64,000 nucleotides of DNA from Pegoplata infirma (GCA_963921195.1 OY992536.1:320805038-320869037); one strand, 5' to 3'; counted from the stretch's first letter, positions 22,401-33,764 are shown. Notes: a model not told the origin generated them from the letters alone. Numbers and translations: made by a program.

Positions 22401-23210
22401 ACGATGTCCATTGACATAGAGTGAAGAATCAACGAAATGTCTTTTGCCACCACCCATCATAATTTTTAATTTACTACCAGTTTCACCATGTATCAATTGA
22501 TGAGCAATATCTTGAACACCCGAATTGAGACCACACATATCATTAATTTCAGTATCATCTTCCCAATCACGTTCGGCTACATGCGCGTAAGCACCGGCCG
22601 GTGAAGCATGTGTTACACGTGTATTGGTAACAACACCAGCAGATTTTCCTGAATCTATGGCCCATTGTGCTATAGAAGTAACATGGTTGTTTCTATCCAA
22701 TATAGTTTGACAATTTTCACGTTCGACATTGCCATTAACACCAATCGTACCATAAATACCTTTAACACCACATAAATATGCGGTGGCAGTATTTGCAGAA
22801 TCGGGCACAATTTTATCGATAGAATATGTTTTTGATAAACCCACATATGGAAATTTCTCAAAAGCCAATTCTGATTCTTCACCACCCAATAAAGTGCGAG
22901 CAGCCGCTACAGTTGTAAGACCCATGCCATCACCCAAAAACATTATAACATTTTTAGCTTTCTTTAAGACTGGAGGTTTAGATAATTTGTTTGCTACAAA
23001 TTCTTTGCCTTGATTTCTCCAAAAATCTGTTGTATCTTCACCAGCCACATTGCGACCCTGATAAAATCTTAAATCTTCTGGTTCGTCAGGATGCATTAAC
23101 TTTTCACGACAATCTTCATCCTCGCTGGCACATGCTGGCATTCCCTGAGCCGCTACTGTGATTAAGGCTAAAATTGCCAACACTTTAGCAAAATGTTGTG
23201 TATGCCTCAT
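16155..23210 (-). CDS. Alp: Alkaline phosphatase (two exons: 23210-21978 and 16493-16155)
   Basis: This encodes a metal-dependent phosphomonoesterase of 523 residues: exon 1 gives residues 1-411 and exon 2 gives 412-523. Residues 1-23 form a signal peptide (hydrophobic 'VLAILALITVAAQG'). Family motifs are GDGMG with metal ligand Asp94, PDSANTATA with nucleophile Ser138, THASP with Ser203, EGGRIDSGHH (Glu354, Asp359, His363), SDHSH (Asp400, His401), and in exon 2 THGGEDV with His479. All Zn and Mg ligand positions known from the family are kept. The residue after the IRID-type Asp, usually His, is Ser360. The donor CCG|GTAAGT and acceptor TTTTTCAG|TAC join in phase 0 within '...FAGYP-YRGND...', as in other alkaline phosphatases. 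The protein stops at 'TACD', with no hydrophobic GPI tail, so a secreted form is likely. Length fits the family. The intron is full of transposons. Confidence 0.96.
16535..17125. repeat. Two-palindrome short repeat array, block B
   Basis: Same unit as block A (TCTCAGAATCTGAGAATTTT plus CTATACGAAAAAT), same orientation, starting 40 bp inside the intron from exon 2. Units are imperfect. Confidence 0.9.
17132..17676. repeat. Hairpin at which the short-repeat arrays change orientation
   Basis: 'acacagcccacaaaaata' with 'ggttctgacccagaa' on the left pairs with two copies on the right: 'ttctgggtcagaatc...gtggggctatgtgt' (17565-17613) and 'ttctgggtcagaacc...gtggggctgtgta' (17630-17674). To the left the array reads AGAATCTGAG; to the right it reads AGATTCTGAG. 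Confidence 0.8.
17685..18321. repeat. Two-palindrome short repeat array, block C
   Basis: Reverse-complement orientation of blocks A and B: CTCAGATTCTGAGACATTTT followed by CGTATAGAAAAAT. It is interrupted at 18324 by a TA-flanked MITE and resumes at 19155. Confidence 0.9.
18324..19151. mobile_element. MITE, CACTCA family, copy 2
   Basis: The ends CACTCAAAATAATTACTCTG and GAGTGATTATTTTGAGTG are inverted, with TA target copies at 18322-18323 and 19152-19153. It is 828 bp, with the same CTCTGTAAATTTACAGAG words as copy 1. It sits inside the short-repeat array in the intron, so it is younger than that array. Confidence 0.85.
19155..19698. repeat. Two-palindrome short repeat array, block D
   Basis: Continuation of block C beyond the MITE, in the same orientation, ending at the TTA where the next hairpin element is inserted. 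Confidence 0.85.
19702..20917. mobile_element. Long hairpin transposon, CACTGCG ends, TTA target copies
   Basis: It starts CACTGCGG and ends CGCAGTG, flanked by TTA at 19699-19701 and 20918-20920. The two halves are almost complementary around a centre near 20310, for example 'cagcatgtccgaaatatat' on the right and its complement on the left. It is 1,216 bp without coding capacity. A 3-bp TTA duplication is typical of PIF/Harbinger elements; the assignment is inference. Confidence 0.8.
20921..21440. repeat. Two-palindrome short repeat array, block E
   Basis: The array resumes after the hairpin element: CTCAGATTCTGAGACATTTT, CGTATAGAAAAATT. A tandem sub-duplication with 'gaaaacttctcagattctca' repeats near 21000 and 21165. 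Confidence 0.85.
21441..21957. mobile_element. Repeat pair with GGTTGTGACAACC words around short-repeat block F
   Basis: Left part 21441-21545 ('acttacggttgtgacaacc', 'ttatgtaagtgtactcactc') and right part 21771-21957 ('gtgagtgagttcatttacat', 'ttacggttgtgacaac', 'ttatgtgagtgtgta') are inverted to each other. Block F of the short repeat lies between. The right edge lies about 20 bp inside the intron from the exon 1 donor. Confidence 0.65.
21978..23210 (-). CDS. Alp: Alkaline phosphatase exon 1
   Basis: 411 codons from the ATG at 23210. This start is preferred because it opens directly on a good signal peptide and is followed by an unbroken family match. The donor GGATATCCG|GTAAGT sits at 21978/21977. 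If the donor is not used, the frame runs on for 61 codons into transposon sequence (to a stop at 21792-21794). Confidence 0.95.
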
Positions 23211-23817
23211 GATTTAATCGTCAACTAATTTTGAATTAACTTAATTGGTTTTTAATTAGCTATCACATACTTAATTTTAAAATTGTTTAACATTTAAAAC
23301 GATAAGATTAGTTTTCAATCCAAAATCGGCTAATAAAATTATTTTGTTTTTTAATAACTTTGATCATAAATACCAATTTTGTATTAAAAAAAAGTCTCGT
23401 TTCTTTTCGGATTAATTTTGTGGTTGCATTTATTTTTTTTACCCTCCAACTACACTGTACAACAATTTCAAGCTTTTTCCAAAATTACGGGGTTCCGATA
23501 ATTGATTCTGGTAAAGGAGACAAATAAAGATACACGTCTGTCGGTGTTTTGCAAGATCAGATCGGAATTTTATTTTAGAGACGGTTAAAGTTTCCCAGCT
23601 TTGATCTGCTCTTGCAACATATCGGTATATAAAACTATGTTTTCTTTACATCATAAATATTATGGCAAATATTTTTGTAGAACATCTTAAACCTCTAACT
23701 CCCTCTCATAACGGGGTAAAAAAATCTGCATCACCCTTTCATAACTGGATAAAAATTGGTAGAAATATTGTATTCAAGTAGGAAAAGAAAAATTCCAATT
23801 TTTGGGCCGCTGCACAG
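23211..23817. promoter_or_regulatory. Upstream region of alkaline phosphatase
   Basis: A/T-rich 5' flank of the minus-strand gene. Two GATA-type words are visible: CGATAAG at about 23300-23306 and TGATAGC (minus strand) at about 23261-23267. No clear TATA box or initiator could be placed. A separate 5' UTR exon further upstream cannot be excluded. Confidence 0.35.
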
Positions 23818-24872
23818 TAGGTAATTTGGACCGAAATCTTGGCCAAAAATCATTTTTCGAACTAACAATAATAATAATATTTGTGTTAATTACGTTCGAT
23901 TAAGAAAATATTATAGCAAAGAACTGCATATTTGGTTTTTCAAAAAAACAAATATAAGCTGATTGACGGGCAGTCGAATTTGGCATTTACAAGCATCGTG
24001 CTCAGTGCAACATAAAACGCCTAATTTTGATATAAATTCAATCGATTTTTTCAGCTATTAACCATAAAGAAGGATATCGTGTATAATATGGAGAAGAGAG
24101 GGGATATTAAGTAACAAAAAAACTAAAAAATATTTTGGTGAACGTTATTGCTATTGTTAACAAAACGTGTCATTGTAACCTAACCTCAAATAAATGACTT
24201 TTTTAATAAATATAAACTTCGCATAAGCTTTTAATAATGTTAGCCGTGGTGTGCCGTGTTTTTGATTGATGAAAAGTGTTAAGAAAATAATTCTGACTTA
24301 ATTTTTTTTATTTTACGTTGCGTTTTTTTGCACTTTTTGAGATATATAATTTTCTTTCAGACAGCCTCAGCTTGCAATATGTTGAACTTTCTAACGTTTG
24401 GATTGGGAAAAGAACTAAGAACTGAAAAAACCCTGTTGCAGTTTATAATTTTATTATCAGTAAAATTGATTAAAATAATGTTTTAAACCAAAATTTGGCT
24501 TCGTTGAAGGAAATAGTACGAACTTTTTGTGAACATTTTTCGTTTAGGTGGTACAAGTCCCGCTTAAAAAATAACAGCTTTTTCGAGCAAAATCAAACAA
24601 AATGTTTTTGTGCCATTTTGGTAGCCTCCTTGCGTATTTTCTTCGTGCCGAGTTTCAAAAAAATTAGCCTATTTGTTTTCGAGATATTCAGTCTTTTCAC
24701 TTTTTTTCGTATGATGGCAACCCTAAAAATTTCCACGATTTCCAAATTCATAAAATCCAGCTGTGCTTGTTCACAAAAAACTCTTAAATTTAAAATTTCA
24801 GCCATATCGGTCCAAAACTTTGGCTGTAATTATTTTTGGCCTAAAAATTGGCTCAAATTACCCAGTGTGCGC
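23818..24872. mobile_element. Probable TIR element
   Basis: The left text 'gctgcacagtaggtaatttgg' and 'cgaaatcttggccaaaaat' pairs imperfectly with 'ggcctaaaaattggc' and 'caaattacccagtgtgcgc' on the right. The interior is A/T-rich with overlapping low-complexity frames on both strands. Boundaries are approximate. Confidence 0.5.
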
Positions 24873-25146
24873 TGGACCAAATAGTTCCGGAGATACCACG
24901 GTTCGAAAAATAAAAAAAATCATAAATACCTTACTGAAGTGGTCATACGTTTTTGACCATATCTCTCTCAATCTTAATGATACGAATCTCAGTGATATCT
25001 CATTTTAAAGGTAATAGGGTCCACATTACAATAAAATTTAGCAAGATTTTTTTTTATTGATGCCTAAATGTCATATTTAGGAAATCCGTGGTTTAAGATG
25101 AATATCTCAAAAAAGTGTATTTTTAAATCTTTTAAAAAAATATACT

Positions 25147-27684
25147 TAAGGGGGTTTTCGTGTCAACTGACACAACTTTTGAAACCGATGTCTTCCGATC
25201 GGGATGAAATTTGCACCAAGGTTAGTCCTATTGGATAGTAGTTCACCATTTTTCAACGAGATCGGTCAAGAACTCTCTGAGTTAGAGGGGGTCGAAATTT
25301 GACATTTTGGCCAAAGAGGTGTTGATTCTCATCCATGTAACTTCTTACCTATTGTTTTTAGCAAAATGTGTCCCAAAGAGTTTAGATAGATATTTCTTTA
25401 GTCTTTCAAAAAAAAAATATAAATAAAATAAAATAAAAAATTTTGATTTTTTTTTCTTAAAAATCCAAAACTTTTTGACTTTTTCCTCAAATTGGGCCCT
25501 TTTTTTTTTTTGATTCAAAAGAAAGCTTATAGTACATTCACACTTACCTCGAAACCCCGTTGAAAACTCGTAATTTCAATTTTAAAACTCGACCGTTCAC
25601 ACACGACAATTTTGACATTTACCTAGTTTTCGGAAACTAGAACAAAAAAAAATATCTTTAAAAACGATTTAAACAACGCAGAAATTATTTTTTTATGCTG
25701 TTTTATTTTTTTTTATACCAAATAAATAAATATTTTGAAGAATTTTATAAATAAATTAATTTATTTATTTTTTTATTTTTGTCATTTTCCCATTTTCTCT
25801 GTTTCTTTTTGTCGCACAGTGGTAAAAATACGTAGAATTATGAAATTTAAAAGGTTTCGATCGTACTTTCGTTGAAACCTCACTACAAAAAGGTTTCAAT
25901 TTGTGAGGGAAAATACGTATTTTCAAATGAGGTTTGGCACGAAACCTCGTTAAACGGGGTTTCAAGGCCAATCTGAACGTACTATTAGGTGATTTCCTTT
26001 AAGAGCTGTGGGGTCGCTTAGTGGGATGCGAGTGGGATATCTATGAAAAAAAAAAAATTTTAACTTTGGAACACACAAAACGGTTCTTCAATTTGCACTA
26101 TTAGGCGTGGGATAGCTAACCAGTTTTCGATTTCGATCCGTGATACCCTCTAATTTTTTTAGGTTCGAAAAGAAAGCACGAGCCAAAAAATGGGGTGGTG
26201 GGGAGGGGTCATATGACCCCTCATTGGGGTCAAAATTGAGCGTAAAGAGGTAAAAATCCTCAAAATGCCCCAAAACTCCCCTAGAAACGCCCCTGGAGGG
26301 GTGCAATGTGAGACCGACCTCCAATAATTTTCTGCCCCCAACATTTTTCTTGAACATACCTTACCCCTATTTCCACTTCCTAAGGGGGCTCCCATACAAA
26401 ATGACATTTTTATAAAATTTGCTCCTACCGCTCTAACTGTCCATAGGGTGCCCCTAGAGAAGTAAAATGTATGACCGACCCCCAATATTTTTTCAACTCC
26501 AACATTTTCTCAGAATATACCTACCATTTATTTTCAACTCTTAAGGGGGTCCCCATACATTTTTTTTTTTTTATTTTTTTATTAGTTTTTAAAAATATAT
26601 GTTTTTATAATGTATGGGAGTCCCTTAGGGAGTGGACATAGGGTGTTATGATGTTCGGACAAAATGTTGGTACCTAAAAAATAATGGGGGTTGGTCGTAA
26701 TTTTTGCCTCTCTAGGAGGCACGGTAGGGGCGGTAGGAGCAGTAGGAGCGGTAGGAGCTGGTTTAATAAAATAAATTTATAAAAAATAAAAGAAATGTAT
26801 GGGGACCACCTTTAGGGTTACAGATACATTGTAGGTATGTTTACAAAAAATGTTGGAATTAATAAAATAATGGAGGTCGGTCATACATTTGGCCCCACTA
26901 GGGGCACTTTAGGATAAGTTAGAATGGTAGGATCAAATTTTTGAAAAATGTTTTGTATGGGAGCCCCCTTAGGAAATGGAAATAGGGGTAAGGTATGTTC
27001 AAGAAAAATGTTGGGGGCAGAAAATTATTGGAGGTCGGTCTCACATTGCACTCCTCCAGGGGCGTTTCTAGGGGAGTTTTGGGGCTTTTTGAGGATTTTT
27101 ACCTCTTTACGCCCAACTTTGACCCCAATGAGGGGCCATATGGCCCCTCCCCACCGACCCCATATTTTGGCTCGTGCTTTCTTTTTCGAACCTAAAAAAA
27201 TTAGAGGGTATCGCGGATCGAAATCGAAAACTGGTTAGATATCCCACGCCTAATAGTGCAAATTGAAGAACCGTTTTTTGTGTTCCAAAGTTAAAATTTT
27301 TTTTTTCATAGATATCCCACTCGCATCCCACTAAGCGACCCCACAGCTCTTAAAGGAAATCACCTAAGCTTTCTTTTGAATCAAAAAAAAAAAAAAACAA
27401 AAGGGCCCAATTTGAGGAAAAAGTCAAAGAAGTTTTGCTATCTAAACTCTTTGGGACACATTTTGCTAAAAACAATAGGTAAGAAGTTACATGGATGAGA
27501 ATCAAAACCTCTTTGGCCAAAATGTCAAATTTCGACCCCCTCTAACTCAGAGAGTTCTTGACCGATCTCTTTGAAAAATTGTGTCTGAGCTACTATCCAA
27601 TATGACTAACCTTGGTGCAAATTTCATCCCGATCGGAAGACATCGGTTTCAAAAGTTGTGTCAGTTGACACGAAAATCCTCTTA
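25147..27684. mobile_element. Large inverted repeat, about 2.5 kb
   Basis: The outer left text 'ttcgtgtcaactgacacaac' and 'catcggtttc' pair with the right end 'gttgtgtcagttgacacgaa'. The inner arms 'gagctgtggggtcgcttagt' (about 26000) and 'actaagcgaccccacagctc' (about 27331) also match. The centre is near 26600. The left arm carries an extra 455-bp insertion. Frames on both strands near 26.1-27.3 kb mirror each other and come from the palindrome, not from genes. Confidence 0.85.
25530..25984. mobile_element. MITE with TAGTAC ends inserted in one hairpin arm
   Basis: The left end TAGTACATTCACAC and right end GAACGTACTA are inverted, with TTA copies at 25527-25529 and 25985-25987. The other arm of the hairpin keeps the empty site (CACCTAAGCTTTC at about 27362), which proves the boundaries and that the insertion is younger. 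The interior 'ctcgaaaccccgttgaaaac' pairs with 'ggggtttcaagg'. TTA duplication suggests a PIF/Harbinger-type MITE. Confidence 0.85.
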
Positions 27685-28769
27685 TGTTAATCCTTAACCC
27701 TTCTTTATACTTATGGTCAAACCGTAGAGTGGTGTGTCAACTGTTATTTTCATGGTCAAATTTACAAAATTTTTTTAAAGTTGACGAGTTAGTGATGCTC
27801 TTCTTCGATTCTAACAAATTTTTTTAAGGAGAAGACGAATTTTAGGAAATTTTTGTTTATAAAATGGTAATGACATTTTTTTCATTAACATTGGTTGTAT
27901 TAACTGAACCAATTTAATAACTAATCAATTTAATTACTAATGAAAATTAAAAAAAAAAATAATAATTACCATTGGTGTGCATCACTTAAAAAAAATAATT
28001 ACCATTAGTAAAAGTCGTCACAATATTGTCAAAATCGTTAATATTTGGAAATATCTGTTGTTTTTTGTTATATTGTGCTTTAGTTTTTCACATTTTATAA
28101 AACAAACACACGTTGATTGCCATTTTATAACACAATATTTGAAATTTTTATTTGCGTTTTGTTTTGTGTCTTTAAAATTTTCATATTTTTTTGAAAAACA
28201 TGTGTGTCAATGGATTTGAAACCAATTATAATGGGTGTGGTCAACAATTGATGCATTTCATTACCATTGGCAATTATTTTTTCAATTAAAAAATTATATT
28301 ACCATTAAATGAAATTTTTTTCATTACCATTGATATCAACCAATGGTAATTAAATTTTAATAGTAATGAAAAATTCCCATTTATGATATGAATTAAGGTT
28401 GAAAATGTAATTTTTTTAAAAGTTTATTGCTGGTTGCCCACAATCAGCTCTTCCGAGACATCGTTCGGCAGGTATTACGACACGAAATTTAAAAATTTAG
28501 ATTTGTAGCCCTTATAAATAAGTTGCAAGAGGAATCAAGTGCTTAAAAACAACTCTACTATAAAATAAATATTTTATATTTTCACGTGTTTGTATTTAAT
28601 TTATGTAGTTTATTTTTGTTCTACCTAAATGATAAGGTTTCATAGCATTTAACAATATTGCTATCATGCATGTTGGACATTGTATAAAGAGTTTATTGTA
28701 TAAAACCATTTATTCGACAGTTTTTTATGATCTTCCTCTGTTTGTTGTTCTATATACAAACATTAAAAA
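27685..28769. other. A/T-rich DNA with CATTACCATTGG repeats
   Basis: Between about 27850 and 28395 the words ACCATTGG/CCAATGGT and ATTACCATT recur in both orientations, which suggests an old inverted-repeat element. An 80-codon frame inside is hydrophobic low-complexity and unsupported. The remainder is plain A/T-rich sequence. Confidence 0.5.
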
Positions 28770-30890
28770 CATTGGCGTAGATAGCCCTGATAGCATTGGC
28801 TAAGCCCCCCCCCCCCCAGAATAATTTTAGCCCCCCCCAGAATTTTAATCATTCACAATTATTTTTTAATAATTTAATGATTTCATTAATTTTTGCAACA
28901 ATAAATAATAATAATGAGTCTTTAGGACTCGTTATGATTATTCTACGAGTCTTAAGGACTCGTAATGATTATTATAGTAGATCTAATAGTTTTTCCTATT
29001 GAAAAATAGTCTGAATTATTGCAAAAAGTTTTAATATGAATCTGATGTTTTTGTCAGTAATAAAAACTTTACCGAATCTTAGGATTTTAACTTCAGGAAA
29101 ACATTTTAAGTTCTTTGATTTAAAAAAGTTTATAAATTCTAAGTGGTTTTTTATAGACAAAAGTTATTGGAAGAAAGAATCTGAGAATTTTGACTAATAA
29201 TCATCAACTTTTGCAATCATCAGAACTTTTTCTTGAAAAAAATCATAGTAATCTAATGATTTTACTATAGGAAAAACATTAAAATTCTTTCATTTTCATA
29301 ACATATCTGGAAGTTCTAAATTTCCGAAAAATCCCCGTGTAAAAAAGATTAGATATAATTAGATACAATTTGATGTGATCATATCTCATTATATATGATA
29401 CCAGATTAAATTAGATATAACGAGATATGATATATCTGTCACAATATATAACGATATCTCAAATCATATATAAACTTATTTTAGGAAACCGCCTTTTATA
29501 TCTCCTATATATAATAAGATATAATCTGATCTGTTACCAAATCAAAATCCTGTAAATCTTTTTACAGAAATTTTAAATATTCGAGTATAAATGAATATCC
29601 CTAATACATACAAAAAATCGTGTGTCAATTTTAATTTTGCAATTATCAAAATTATCCATTTTGATAATATTTTTTTTTATGTTTCAGTCAAAACAAAATA
29701 AACAAAAAGATATATTTTTTTGAGTTTGAACTTTCTTTCAAAATCAAAAATAAATAGAAAATAAAAAACGAAAAAAAAATATATTTTGTTTTAAAATGTT
29801 TTATTTTCTGCAACTGCTGAAACATCCGTAAAATTATATATGTACATAATATTGGATCATCAAAATTAAAATATGGATGATGAAATCGATGCCGTGAAAA
29901 AAAAAGAACTAAAAGATAAGTCAATAACAAAAGTTGGTCTTAATTTTGAAATGTTCGATTCAATTGATTCTGCGTTGGACGAAAAGGAAACATTGTAAAA
30001 TAGGCGTAAGACATTTTGTATTTTCCTTCCCAAATTGGAATTCAATATGCCATACGTAAGCCTGATGATGGGAATTTTCAAAGGAAGGAAAAACATTCAA
30101 TGTCTTGAGTGCTAATTTTGTTAGAATATTTCCTTTACTTCAATGCAGCACGAAAATCGGATATTTTAAAAAAGCTCACTGCTTTCAAGTTATATTTTTT
30201 ACTAAAACGTTATTTTTTTACAGGTAAATAATACATTTGGTGTTATGTATTTGCTATCTGTTCTTGTCTGTGACTATGCTTTTTCCGAAAACAGAACTCA
30301 GAACTTTTGCGAGAACCGACGAATAAAAAACATTTTACAATCAAAAGGACTTCAAGAATATCATTTTGTACACCAATTTTTGACCTACATATTTTTTTTA
30401 TATTTTTTAATGTTGACATTTGCTTATTTTGTTTTTATTTTTTTAAATCAATAAAATTAAATTAAAAAATATTTTTTTAAATTTTATAAAGTAACATTTA
30501 AAAAAAATTTAGGGGTTGAATTAAATAAATTTTTGAGGAAAATCCAAAATCAAGAGATATAGACTTATATCAGTTCTGATACAATTAGATATAATTTGAT
30601 CCGAGATTTGTCCCCATTTTTCGGATCTAACATATCTATTTAGATATAAACTATCAGATATGATTAGATATGGCATCACATAAATTTGGATCTGGTACCA
30701 TATCATTTTTTTTTACACGGGTCTTCAGAATCAAAATTTATTTAAAAAAAATATGAATTTTTAACCGCTTTCGGAGGGCATTCGTTTCTAGGACACCTAG
30801 ACACATGATATAGGGAACGCTTCTGAAATAGGTCTGGGGTTTTCTATTAAAAAAAAAAAAAAAAAAAAATTTTGGCTTCCTACGCCAATG
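28770..30890. mobile_element. hAT-like element with 8-bp target duplication
   Basis: It starts CATTGGCGTAG and ends CTACGCCAATG, an 11-bp perfect inverted repeat. Direct copies of ATTAAAAA flank it (28762-28769 and 30891-30898). An 8-bp duplication and a terminal C-A-x-T-GGCGTAG pattern fit the hAT superfamily. Just inside the left end is a C-rich stretch (about 28804-28840). It contains another TIR element at 29334-30721, so its own length without that is about 0.7 kb, i.e. non-autonomous. Confidence 0.85.
29334..30721. mobile_element. TIR element with CCCGTGTAAAAAA ends, nested in the hAT-like element
   Basis: The left end CCCGTGTAAAAAA and right end TTTTTTTTACACGGG are inverted. Subterminal regions on both sides are rich in AGATATAATTAGATA words. 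The interior holds a 41-codon frame from an ATG at 29873 ('VGLNFEMFDSIDSALDEKE') followed by more broken coding-like text to about 30180, possibly a decayed transposase N-terminus. Target copies are not clear. Confidence 0.7.
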
Positions 30891-31102
30891 ATTAAAAAAA
30901 AACTTTGTTACACTCTGTTATCATGAATTTACCACGGCAAATCCCACAGCAATCATAAATATAAACATGTGCTGATATTTATGATATAAAATGTCAATGT
31001 ACTTTTTTTTGTTTGTTTTAAAATGTGGTTAAAGTTTTGCGTCCAAAAGTCTAGATTCAATAGAGTTGTTCTTCCCGAGTAAAAAAGTTTATATATAATT
31101 AT

Positions 31103-31680
31103 TAGGGATGAGATTTTCATGCACTAAAAAATCGAAAATATGCGCTTAAAATATGCGCTAAAAAAATTCAAAATATGCCATAAAAAACCTTAAAATATGC
31201 ACTAAACAGTAAAATGTGTGTAATAAAAATCTTGTTTTTATGGAAAAAAGTTCTTGAAAAGCAAAAAATAGCGGCGGGTTTAAATAGTAACATTTAAAAC
31301 TTTATGTAAACGAGATTTTTTTAGAAATTAAGAAAATCTTAAAAAAAAAATTGAAAACAAAAAAAAATGGTTTTTCTTATTTTCCAAATAAATTTTTAAT
31401 ATTTAAAATAGTTTTTGAAAAAAATAAATTTCAATTTGTGTTTTTGCTAGTTTATGCCAAAATATACAAAAATATGCACTTTAAAGTTGGAAATATGCAC
31501 AAAATATGCATTTAAAATCAAAATATGCAAAAATATACATTTTCACCAAAATATGCAAAAATATGCAAAAACAAATCAATGCCATTTTAACGCAAATTTC
31601 TTGATTCGGAAAGATAATTGGTCGATATACTTTTCTGACTATCGACAAAAACATGTATTTGCATGGAAATCTCATCCCTA
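31103..31680. mobile_element. hAT-like MITE, TAGGGATGAG ends, copy 1
   Basis: It starts TAGGGATGAGATTTTCATGC and ends GCATGGAAATCTCATCCCTA, flanked by exact 8-bp copies ATAATTAT (31095-31102 and 31681-31688). The interior repeats AAAATATGCA in tandem and carries no gene. It lies within the left A/T subterminal zone of the larger element. Confidence 0.88.
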
Positions 31681-32750
31681 ATAATTATATATAATATTAT
31701 AAAAAACTATAATAAATTATACTACTATATAATTATATAAAATTATATATAAAGATTAAATTTTCCTATAGTTGGATAAAACTAGATGAAATTATATAAA
31801 ATTTGATAAAATTATATATAATTTTATCCAGGATTTTATGGGTAAAATTTTATAAAATTAGATCAAATTATATATAATTTAATAAAATTTTATAAAATTT
31901 AATCAAATTAGATGTAATATAATATAATTTTATAAAATTATATCCACCAAATCCTGGATATAATTATATATAATTTTATCAAATTTTTTTATAATATAAT
32001 CAAATTATGAATAATTTTGTATAATTTTATAAACAATTTTGAAAAATTTTATCTCTATATATAATTTTATATAATTATATATCGAGGGCCTATATTCAAA
32101 ACCCTCTATCTAAAAAAACACAATTTTTCATTAAAGCCAAAAAACAGTTTATTTCGCTTATTGTTAGGGTAATAAAAATTCGATATTTTACAATATTTTT
32201 TTAAATCAACTACTGAATCGCACATATAATTCTTTTTTAAAATTTCCAACTATTGGGGATTTTATGATAGATAGAGGGTTTTGTTTCTTAAAAATATTTT
32301 AAGTACATGAATAAAAATGATCAGATAGAGGGTTTTGCATTTAAAAAAAAAATGAATTATTATGATTTCATTAACGACATCGGTAAATTTTTAACGTGAT
32401 TTATTAATTATAACGGCTTATAAAAAATTTCGAAATTGCGGTTTTTGTCCACAGGTGTTGATTTTTAAGACAAAAATTATCTCAAAAGTTGACAAATTGT
32501 TGAGTATGTTATGTTAAAAATAGCAAACAAATTAAAAACGCGATTTTTAAGATTATTTTTTTTTTTCATAATCTACACAAGGCATCCATATTTAGAGCCA
32601 TATTTTTTAAAATGTCAAACAAGAATTTCAGCAAAAATTAGCGTCAGTGCACTGTGGCCGAAATCTACACGGATATGACTGAAACCTAACATATTTATTG
32701 GAAGTTCTCCCGAGAAGTTTGGTGTTGCATTTGAGCGATTTCGGTTCAGC

Positions 32751-33743
32751 GCACTGTGGCCGAAATCACTGATCTAGCGGCGTTTAAGTCAAAATTAAAA
32801 AAATTAAAACTGATAAATGTTTTGCACTGTATCGATTTCCTATACTTTACAGAGAAAATTAACGTTTTTACTTTTGTTTTTCTCTTAAAATTCGCACAGC
32901 TATAAGCTATCAAATATATATTTTCTGCAGCAAGTGTATTAAAGAAATTTGGGGCCAAATTACTCAGTAAGTTTTTCTTGACACTTTTAAGTCAATTGTT
33001 TATACATTTTAAGCCAAAAAGTTTTAATTGAAAGTAAAAGATATGTTTTAACTCAAAAATAAATGTTTGTGCCCTGTGTGTATCTAGTTTATTATTAGTT
33101 CATTATAGAAGTTTACATTTGTGATATAAACTATAGTTACATGGACTGCAACTTTTGAAATTCGATCGTATTCGGTCCAATTCCTGTTTTGTTTATTATT
33201 TTGGGTTATTTTTGTTGTGACGTTTCAGTATGGCGTGCTAGTTCGCGCAAGTTGTTCGGTTTTAAGGGTCCATCTGCCTGTCCAAATTAACAGTATAAAC
33301 GCGATACAGACCACAATTTTCATTCGATTTGGCTGAAATTTGAAATTTAAGTTTCTTTTATCGCAAGAACAAACCCTATTTAATTTTAACAATATCAATC
33401 CATGTTAATCCATAGCCCCCATGTAAATGTCCCCTTCAAGTTTTACTTAAATACCCCTAACAATAGTATTCAAGATATCCTATTGAAATTCTACCGATAA
33501 ATGTTTTTTATATTCATAAACAATCGCTTTAAATTTTAACGGAATCGGACGATTTTAATTTCTAGGCCTCATACAAACCACCCTCCCAATATTCACATAA
33601 ATTTCCCAAAATACATAAAAATAAATAAATATTTTTTAAAAATTAATTCTTTAAAAATTTTATAATCGAAAATAAGCATTGGTCTTTATTATTTTACATT
33701 TCCGAATTAAGCGCCGCTAGATTGTCCTTTTCGGCCACTGTGC
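32751..33743. repeat. Inverted repeat with CACTGTGGCCG arms
   Basis: 'gcactgtggccgaaatc' and 'ctagcggcg' on the left pair with 'cgccgctag' and 'tttcggccactgtgc' on the right. A second left-like end, 'gcactgtggccgaaatct', lies at 32652, followed by a fragment ('gactgaaacctaacatat', 'tctcccgagaagtttgg') that also occurs inverted in the mini-me copy at about 39130-39170. Confidence 0.7.
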
Positions 33744-33764
33744 AGTGGACTAAAATCTTGGTTC

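Noticed and set aside
22670..23013. Two 71-76 codon frames
   Set aside because: Shadow frames of alkaline phosphatase exon 1.
26088..27331. Pairs of similar 66-108 codon frames on both strands
   Set aside because: They mirror each other because they lie in the arms of one inverted repeat; no protein family is recognised.
27977..28219. 80-codon frame with hydrophobic segments
   Set aside because: No signal-peptide context, splice sites or motifs; lies in a CATTACCATTGG repeat region.
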